In this document: positions 57,573-64,000 of the stretch, one piece after another
Numbering within the stretch: position 1 is the stretch's first letter
Layout: every line of letters begins with the position of its first letter
Assembly (NCBI RefSeq): GCF_033807715.1
Contig: NC_084587.1
Span: 17,032,017-17,096,016, forward strand
Direction: 5' to 3'
DNA length: 64,000 nucleotides
DNA from: Cololabis saira
Taxonomy: Eukaryota > Chordata > Actinopteri > Beloniformes > Belonidae
The notes under the pieces: model-generated
Seen by the model: only the letters and a program-made list of their open reading frames with translations
What the model was told of the DNA's origin: nothing
The model's database searches: none
Made by a program: the position numbers and the translations under genes

Positions 57573-60240
57573 TATATCCCCTCCTTGAACCGCCACTATA
57601 CTGTGGTGGAGGGGTTTGTGTTGCCCGAATGATCCTAGGAGCTATGTTGTCTGGGGTATTACGCCCCTGGTAGGGTCTCCTATGGCAAACAGGTCCTAGG
57701 TGACGGGCCAGACTAAGAGCGGTTCACAAGTCAATCATGGTGAAGAATAAACCAAAGGCCCGTCACGTCGCCCGGATCGGTGTCACTGGGGCCCCTCCCT
57801 GGTGCCAGGCCTGGGGTTGGGGCTTGAAGACGAGCGCCTGGTGGCCGGTTCTTTGCCCGTGGGACCCGGCCGGGCTCAGCCCGAAACGGCAACATGGGCC
57901 CGCCTTCCCATAGGCCCACCATCTGCAGGAAGGACCATGATATGCTGGTGCCATGTGGACTGGGTAGCGGTTGTGGTGGGGTGCCTGGACGACCCAATCC
58001 CTAGACCAAAACCCTCACAGTGGGGACAAGGAATATCACCTCGCAGGGGGGGAAGGAGCCGGAGCTTGTGCCGTAGGTTGAGAGATACCGGCTAGAGATA
58101 GTCGGGCTCACCTCCACACATAGCTTGGGCTCTGGAACCCAGCTCCTTGAAAGAGGCTGGACCCTCCACTACTCCGGAGTTGCCCAGGGTGAGAGGCAGC
58201 GAGCTGGTGTGGGCTTGTTTATAGCCCCCTCAGCTCAGTCGCAATGTGTTGGAGTTCACCTCGGTGAACGAGAGGGTCGCTTCCCTGCGCCTTCGGGTCA
58301 GGAAAAGGTCTCTCACTGTTGTTTGCGCCTACAGGCCAAACAGCAGTGCGGAGTACCCGGCCTTCTTGGGGTCCCTGGGAGGAGTACTTGATAGTGCTCC
58401 AACTGGGGACTCCATGGTTCTACTGGGGGACTTCAACGCTCACATGGGCAATGACAGTGATACCTGGAGAGGCGTGATTGGGATGAACAGCCTCCCCGAT
58501 CTGAACCCGAGTGGTGCTTTGTTGTTGTTGGACTTCTAGGTTCTCACACCCTAGGCCGGAGGTCAATGATCGACTTTGTTGTCGTTTCATCTGACCTTCG
58601 GCCGCATGTCTTGGACACTCGGGTGAAGACAGGGGCTGAGCTGTCAACTGATTACCACCTGGTGGTGAGTTGGAATGCGCTGGCGGAGGAGGAAGTTGGA
58701 CAAACGTATTGTGAGGGTCTGTTGGGAACGTCTGGCTGAGCCCTCTGTCAGGGACGTCTTCGAGTCTCATTTACGAGAGAACTTCTCTCAGATCCCGAGG
58801 GAGGCGGGGGACATTGAGTCCGAGTGGACCATGTTCTCTGCCTCCATTGTCGACGTGGCGGCTCGAAGTTGTGGACGCAGGGTCTCCGGTGCCTGTCGTG
58901 GCGGCAATCCTAGAATCCGGTGGTGGACACCGGAAGGAAAGGATGCCTTCAGAATGAAGAAGGAGTCGTACCGGGCTATGTTGGCCTGTGAGACTCCTGA
59001 CGCAGTAGATATGTATCGGCAGGCCAAGCAAGCCGCAGCTCGGGCAGTCCTGGAGGCAAAAACTCGGAACTGGGAGGAGTTCCGTGAGGCCATGGAAGAA
59101 GACTTTCGGTCGGCCTCGAGGAAATTCTGGCAAACCGTTCGGCACCTCCGAAGAGGGAAGCAGTACTCTCGTTGGACAGTGGAAGGAATACTTCGAGGAT
59201 CTCCTCAATCTGACTGACATGCCTTCTATTGAGGAAGCAGAGAGTGTGGACTCGGGGATGTGCTCATCCATCACCAAAACCGAGGTCACTAAGGTGGTTT
59301 GTAAGCTCCTCGGTGGCAGGGCACCGGGGGTGGATGAAATCCGCCCTGAGTACCTCAAGTCTCTGGATGTCGTAGGGCTGTCTTGGTTGACACGTCTCTG
59401 CAACATTGCATGGAGGAAGGGGATAGTGCCGCTGGGGTGGCAAACCGGGGTGGTGGTCCCTCTTTTTAAAAAAGGGGACAGAAGAATGTGTTCCAACTAT
59501 AGGGGGATCACACTTCTCAGCCTCCCCAGGAAAGTGTACGCCAGGGTACTGGAGAGGAGAATACAGCCGATAGTTGAACCTCGGATTCAGGAGGAACAAT
59601 GTGGTTTTCATCCCGGCCGTGGAACACTGGACCAGCTCTATACCCTCCGCAGGGTGCTTTAGGGTTCATGGGAATTTGCCCAACCAGTCCACATGTGCTT
59701 TGTGGATATGGAAAAGGCATTTGACCGTCGTGCCATTCTGTGGGGGGCGCTCAGTGAGTATGGGGTCCAGGGCCCTCTATGAAGTGCTGTCCGGTCTCTA
59801 TATGATCGGAGCAGGAGTTTGGTAAGTCAGACTTGTTCCCGTTGCATGTTGGTCTCCGGCAGGGCTGCCCTTTGTCCTGTTCATAATTTTTATGGACAGG
59901 ATTTCTAGGTGTAGCCAGGGGCCGGAGGGGATCCGGTTTGGGAACCACAGTATTTCATCTCTGCTTTTTGCGGATGATGTTGTCCTGTTGGCTTCATCGG
60001 ACCGGGTCCTTCAACATGTGCTGGGGCGGTTTGAGGCAGGGATGAGAATCAGCACCTCCAAAACTGAGGCCATGGTTCTCCACCTGGAAAGGGTGGCGTG
60101 CCTTCTCCGGGTGGGGGAAGAAGTCATGCCTCAGGTGGAGGAGTTCAAGTATCTCGGGGTCTTGTTCACGAGTGAGGGAAAGATGGAGCGTGAGATTGAC
60201 AGACGGATCGGTGCAGCGTCCGCAGTTATGCGGTCCATTT
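57573..60240 (+). mobile_element. APE-type LINE, nearly full 5' part, decayed
   Basis: The 5' untranslated part starts near 'cttgaaccgccactatactgtgg'. Shifted plus frames then show an AP-endonuclease ([21 protein letters not shown] near 58410-58455). After that comes a reverse transcriptase with ALLGGRAPGVDEIRPEYLK-like residues near 59300-59360, CSNYRGITLLSLP near 59490, QCGFHPGRGTLDQLYTL near 59600, CFVDMEKAFDR near 59696, LLFADDVVLLASS near 59965 and VEEFKYLGVLF near 60137. At least four frameshifts or stops inactivate it. It is cut at about 60240, before its 3' tail. The clade was not determined. Confidence 0.85.
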
Positions 60241-60249
60241 TGTCCTCAT

Positions 60250-61140
60250 TTAAATGTAAAAAATTGTGTGCCAACCACTGCTAGATGTCAGTAATACATT
60301 CCAGCAGGGAGCTTTGTGCACTAGTGGCTTTAGGCTTCAGTGGCAGATAGATCTGTAGATCATCTGCATAACAATATGATAAGTTATGTCTGGCTATAAT
60401 AGACCCAAGTGGCAACATATATAATGAAAAAAGAAGTGGGCCAAGAATAGAACATTGCGGGACGCCGCATGAGAGGGAGCCACTGGAGGAGCAGGGTGGG
60501 TTCATTGAAGCAGGTGTATGATGATATCTTTAACTCCAACCCAATGACAAATAAGCAAATTGCAATGCATCCTGGAAGGTGCCTGTTCGCTTATTCAGGT
60601 GAGCAAATAAGTCTTTCCAGGAGTTTCATGATGTGGGATGTTAGGGCTACATGTCTATAGTCATTAGAAGAAGATGGACAAGATCTTTCTGGTACTGGAT
60701 CAAAGCAGGTTGTCTTCAAAAGCACTGAAACCTTCCTCTGGCTCAGGCTAAGGTTGAACAGGTTCTGCAGAACCTGATGCCGTTCAGACCTGAAGCCTTG
60801 TAGTCTCTCCAGTTGCCTCTTCACCTGACTGCTAGAGATAAATAGGCAGGAGGAGGATGATGGAGGGGGCCCAGCATCTCCTAATGTGGTAGGAGGCACC
60901 GATGAAGCCACAGCAAGATCCATGAAAGAGGTGAAAGATGAGACAGCTGAAGATGACAGGGAAGCTGAGGTGAAAAAGAAGATGGGAGGTATGTTTGGCT
61001 GAGGGCAGGAGAAGAGGATGCTGAACTTGTTTCTGAACTAAACCTGTTGAGGAATGTGTTCAATTTATTGACTCTGTACAGACTTCAATCTGTCTGATCC
61101 TCTTTCTTGAAGCCTGTGATCTTCTTCATCCCTGACCACA
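60250..61140 (-). mobile_element. L2-like LINE reverse transcriptase fragment
   Basis: Minus-strand frames show [21 protein letters not shown], then [12 protein letters not shown] (60281-60505), and upstream in the element SNDYRHVALTSHIMKLLERL and FNLSLSQRKVSVLLKTT (60591-60923). The order is right for one L2-type reverse transcriptase with a deletion between blocks. Inactive. Confidence 0.8.
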
Positions 61141-61270
61141 CATTTCTTGTGTTGTGCTGCTAGAGTTTGTTCTCCAGCTTACATCTACTTGTAATCTTTT
61201 CTTTCAGTTGGATTTGCACAGATCTTTTTATCGTATTTCTACTTTTATTGGAGTGTGTATTTGTGTTATT

Positions 61271-62097
61271 AGGGCCCGAGCACTGACAGTGCGAAGGCCC
61301 TATTGTATCTTTAGGAATTTTTTTTTTTTCTCGTTTTTATTTTTCCGAAGAAATTAGGGCCTTTTTGCCCCCCTAAACGTGCCCCAAAAGTCACCAAATT
61401 TTGCACGCAAGCCAGGCCTGGCGAAAAATTTGATATTTAATGGTTTGCATTAATGGGCGTGGCAAAATGGCTCAACAGCGCCCCCTAGAAAACTTGCCTC
61501 AAGCCCCACAATACGGTTTGACGTACATGCACGAAAATCGGTACACACCTGTACCATGTCGCAACGTTTTTTTTTTTTCTTGAACATAATTGGTGCAAAT
61601 TAGCCCCGGCCCTTCATCTGATTGGTCGATATCTGATAGTTCCTACTTTCTGCCATAACTTTTGAATGGTTTGATATAGAGAGTCGTGGGTGGTGTCATC
61701 TGACTCGGTTTTGACTCTTTCACCTTAATTGGTGCAAATTAGCCGTGCCCCATCTTCTGATTGGTCTATATGTGATAGTTCCTATTTTCTGCAATTACTT
61801 TTGAATGGTTTGACATAAAGACTCATGGGTGGTGTCATCGGACATGGTTTTGAGTCCTTGAACATAATTGGTGCAAATTAGCCCCGCCCCTTCATCTGAT
61901 TGGTCGATATCTGATAGTTCCTACTTTCTGCCATAACTTTTGAATGGTTTGATATAGAGAGTCGCGGGTGGTGTCATCCGCTAAATGTCCAGGCCTGAAG
62001 ACATCTACATGCAAGTCATACAAGCACTTCCACTGCAGCCCGCCTGAACGTGCACAAGGGTGCGAGGGCCCGTTCATCGCTGCTTGCAGCTTTAATT
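61271..62097 (+). repeat. GGGCCC-type interspersed repeat, copy 3
   Basis: Same edges as copies 1 and 2. It contains about three tandem copies of a unit of about 138 bp (61610-61990) starting at 'atctgattggtcgatatctgatagttcc'. Non-coding. Confidence 0.85.
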
Positions 62098-62099
62098 AT

Positions 62100-62890
62100 C
62101 AATGTGACCTTTTTTTTTGTTGAGGAGCTCTTTTAGATCCTTGCTGACCCACGGTTTGTTATTGGGAAAACTTTTCACTGTTCTGGTGGGGATAGTTTTG
62201 TTCTCACAAATGTTGATAATGTCAGTCAGACACTCATTGATGGCACTGATGTCATATTTATGTGGCTCACAGAGTGCATCCTAGTCTGTAGCCTCACAAC
62301 ACCCCTTTAGAGTTTATTTAGCTTCCTTTTAGATCACCTCCTCGCAAAGTTTTGGTCACAAGTTGCCTCTGGATTATGGGCAGGGCTGCACATAATTATT
62401 TTGGTCTGGTGCTCAGAGGAGCCCCTGGATATGTGACTTGGGGCTCCAAAAACGCGGTGACCCGTCTCGCCGGATCGATAAAAGAGGGATGCAGGAATAA
62501 GTTATAGGCAAAACGATATTTATTCACTTATAAAGATGAATTAACAAATTATGGTGCGTGTTAGTCTGTAGAGTCAGTATAAAAGTTACAGTTTTTATCG
62601 GCCAGATTGGGATGCTCACGGCATATTTTGCACCTAGGGTTGCCAACTTTCAGAAATAGAAATAAAGGACGCCCCGATTTCAGCAGCGCAGGAGCCCAAA
62701 AAAAGCCCCAAAACTTCTAAACTGCATAAAAATTTGTTTATTTTATATGAAAAAATTTGTTCTTTAATAGCATTGAACTTGCATGACTGTACAGACAGCC
62801 AACCAACTAGCAGCTGAAATAGCCTCCTATGCTATGTATGTCCACATCAGCCAAGGTGTAGAATATTGCTTCAGGTAAAGAATATGGTGT
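62100..62890. other. No gene recognised
   Basis: Repeat-like text ('ctttttagatccttgctgacccacggtttgttattggg' and 'gggttgccaactttcagaaatag') but no bounded element. No gene. Confidence 0.35.
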
Positions 62891-62904
62891 AAAAGTTAAC
62901 TTAT

Positions 62905-64000
62905 GAGTCCTGGTACAGATGGGTTCACCAATGAATTTTATAAGAACTACATAGACCTCATCAGCCCAATCTTGGAGAGAGCGTACTCCGATGTTCTGGT
63001 GAAAGGGGAGCTGCCGCCGGCCTGGAAGGAGGTGATCATCTCTGTTATTCCCAAAGAACATAAAGATCCCACAGATTGCGCCTCCTACAGGCCGATTGCA
63101 CTCCTAAATACAGATTGTAAATTGCTGACGTCTATACTGGCTAAACGAGTTGAATTGGTCATCACTACTGTAATACACCCGGATCAGACGGGCTTCATAG
63201 CTGGCCGGCACCTGCCAGATAACATTCGCCGACTACTTAATGTTATGGAATATAGTAATAACTATCCACTCCCCTGCATGGCACTGGCGGTCGATGCCGA
63301 AAAGGCATTTGACCGCGTATCCTGGTCGTTCTTGCTTAAAACCTTGGATAAATTTGGATTTGGCCCAAACTTTAATAGATGGATCCAGCTGTTATATGCT
63401 GCCCCCCAGAGTATGGTCAGAGTCAATGGACATATATCCCAACCTTTTGATCTAGGAAGAGGAACTCGCCAGGGGTGTCCGCTGTCACCACTCCTTTTTG
63501 CGTTAAGCATTGAGCCACTGGCACAGATGATAGGAGAGGACATAGATATTAAAGGTATAGAAATTGGCAACGAAATTCATAAGATCTCACTATATGCGGA
63601 TGACATTTTAGTTTATTTATCAGACCCACTAAATTCAGTTCCAAGGCTGATGGACTGCTTTGTCAAATTTGGAGCCCTCTCAGGGTATAAAGTCAATGTT
63701 AATAAAACCGAAGCCCTGGCCCTGAATACACTTGTAACGCACCAGATGAGAGCAGCATTTTCGTTCAAGTGGCCAAAGGATGGCATTTCCTATTTGGGAA
63801 CCACTATACCACAAAACTTGGATATGTTATACAAGGCAAACTACAATAAATTAATTGACAAGATATCTGCTGATCTTAACAAATGGGCTGTGCTGCCCCT
63901 CACTATTTCAGGCAGAATAGAGAGTATTAGGATGAATGTGCTACCTAGGTTACTATTTCTCTTTCAAACACTGCCCCTCCCGCCCCCAAAAAACATGTTC
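62905..64000 (+). mobile_element. L1-type LINE reverse transcriptase, open to the window edge
   Basis: One frame is open from 62905 to 64000 with no stop. It starts SPGTDGFTNEFYKN, has SYRPIALLNTDCKLL, HPDQTGFIAGRHLPDN, VDAEKAFDRVSW, GTRQGCPLSPLLFALSIEPLA, LYADDILVYLSDP (catalytic YADD), GYKVNVNKTEAL and ISYLGTTIP. These are reverse transcriptase blocks in the order and style of L1-clade elements. The 5' part is truncated just before 62905; the 3' part lies outside the window. Little decay suggests a young insertion. Confidence 0.9.

Noticed and set aside
1..64000. CRISPR arrays, bacterial operons, integrons or plasmid functions
   Set aside because: Spliced vertebrate genes, SINEs and LINEs exclude a prokaryotic origin; no regularly spaced direct repeats were seen.

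Overview
This is vertebrate nuclear DNA, almost certainly from a ray-finned (teleost) fish. Genes are split by GT-AG introns. The intergenic space is packed with fish-type interspersed repeats: L2-like, L1-like and APE-type LINEs, tRNA-derived SINEs, hAT, Harbinger-like and TA-flanked DNA elements, and microsatellites. There are no operons, ribosome binding sites, CRISPR arrays or rRNA genes. All calls come from reading the sequence; no search was run.

The backbone is a same-strand (+) array of one multigene family. Each member is a type I membrane receptor with a leader exon, one Ig V-set exon, a membrane exon, a short linker exon and a tail exon. Gene A (5070-7620), gene C (25652-27976), gene D (36244-40521) and gene E (46171-49443) can be read completely, with intron phases 1-1-1-0 and no internal stop. 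An orphan membrane exon (14450-14587) and a broken leader plus V exon (22198-22658) are relics of two more units. A, D and E carry two ITIM-type tyrosine motifs (VCYAAL, then S-x-Y-S-x-I/V) and should be inhibitory. C has a V domain almost identical to that of D but an unrelated membrane exon and a 15-residue last exon without tyrosine. C and D therefore look like a paired-receptor set. The V domain has an extra cysteine pair (CDC and RNC) and lacks a J-like FGxG motif. I place it among teleost innate V-set receptors (NITR/DICP/CD300-like in general design) without a firm family name.

The second point of interest lies on the minus strand. At 30657-31118 a two-exon reading frame predicts a secreted protein of about 100 residues with a signal peptide and a clean intron. 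Leader-exon relatives, all decayed, lie at about 4.4, 43.2, 53.7, 54.7, 56.2 and 57.1 kb on the same strand. Several sit upstream of, and divergent from, a V-set gene. This may be an undescribed gene family co-duplicated with the receptors.

Layout: 0-3 kb, L2 relic split by a hAT element; 3.5-4.1 kb, Harbinger-like element; 4.4-7.8 kb, leader relic and gene A; 8-13 kb, LINE relics; 14.4 kb, orphan membrane exon; 15.6-21.9 kb, repeats including a 1.7-kb TA-flanked element; 22.2-28 kb, relic B and gene C; 30.6-32.5 kb, minus-strand candidate gene and a hAT element; 36.1-40.8 kb, gene D with a nested transposon in its second intron; 41-45 kb, repeats; 46-49.5 kb, gene E; 49.7-57.3 kb, repeats and decayed minus-strand units; 57.5-64 kb, LINEs, ending inside an open L1-type reverse transcriptase frame.
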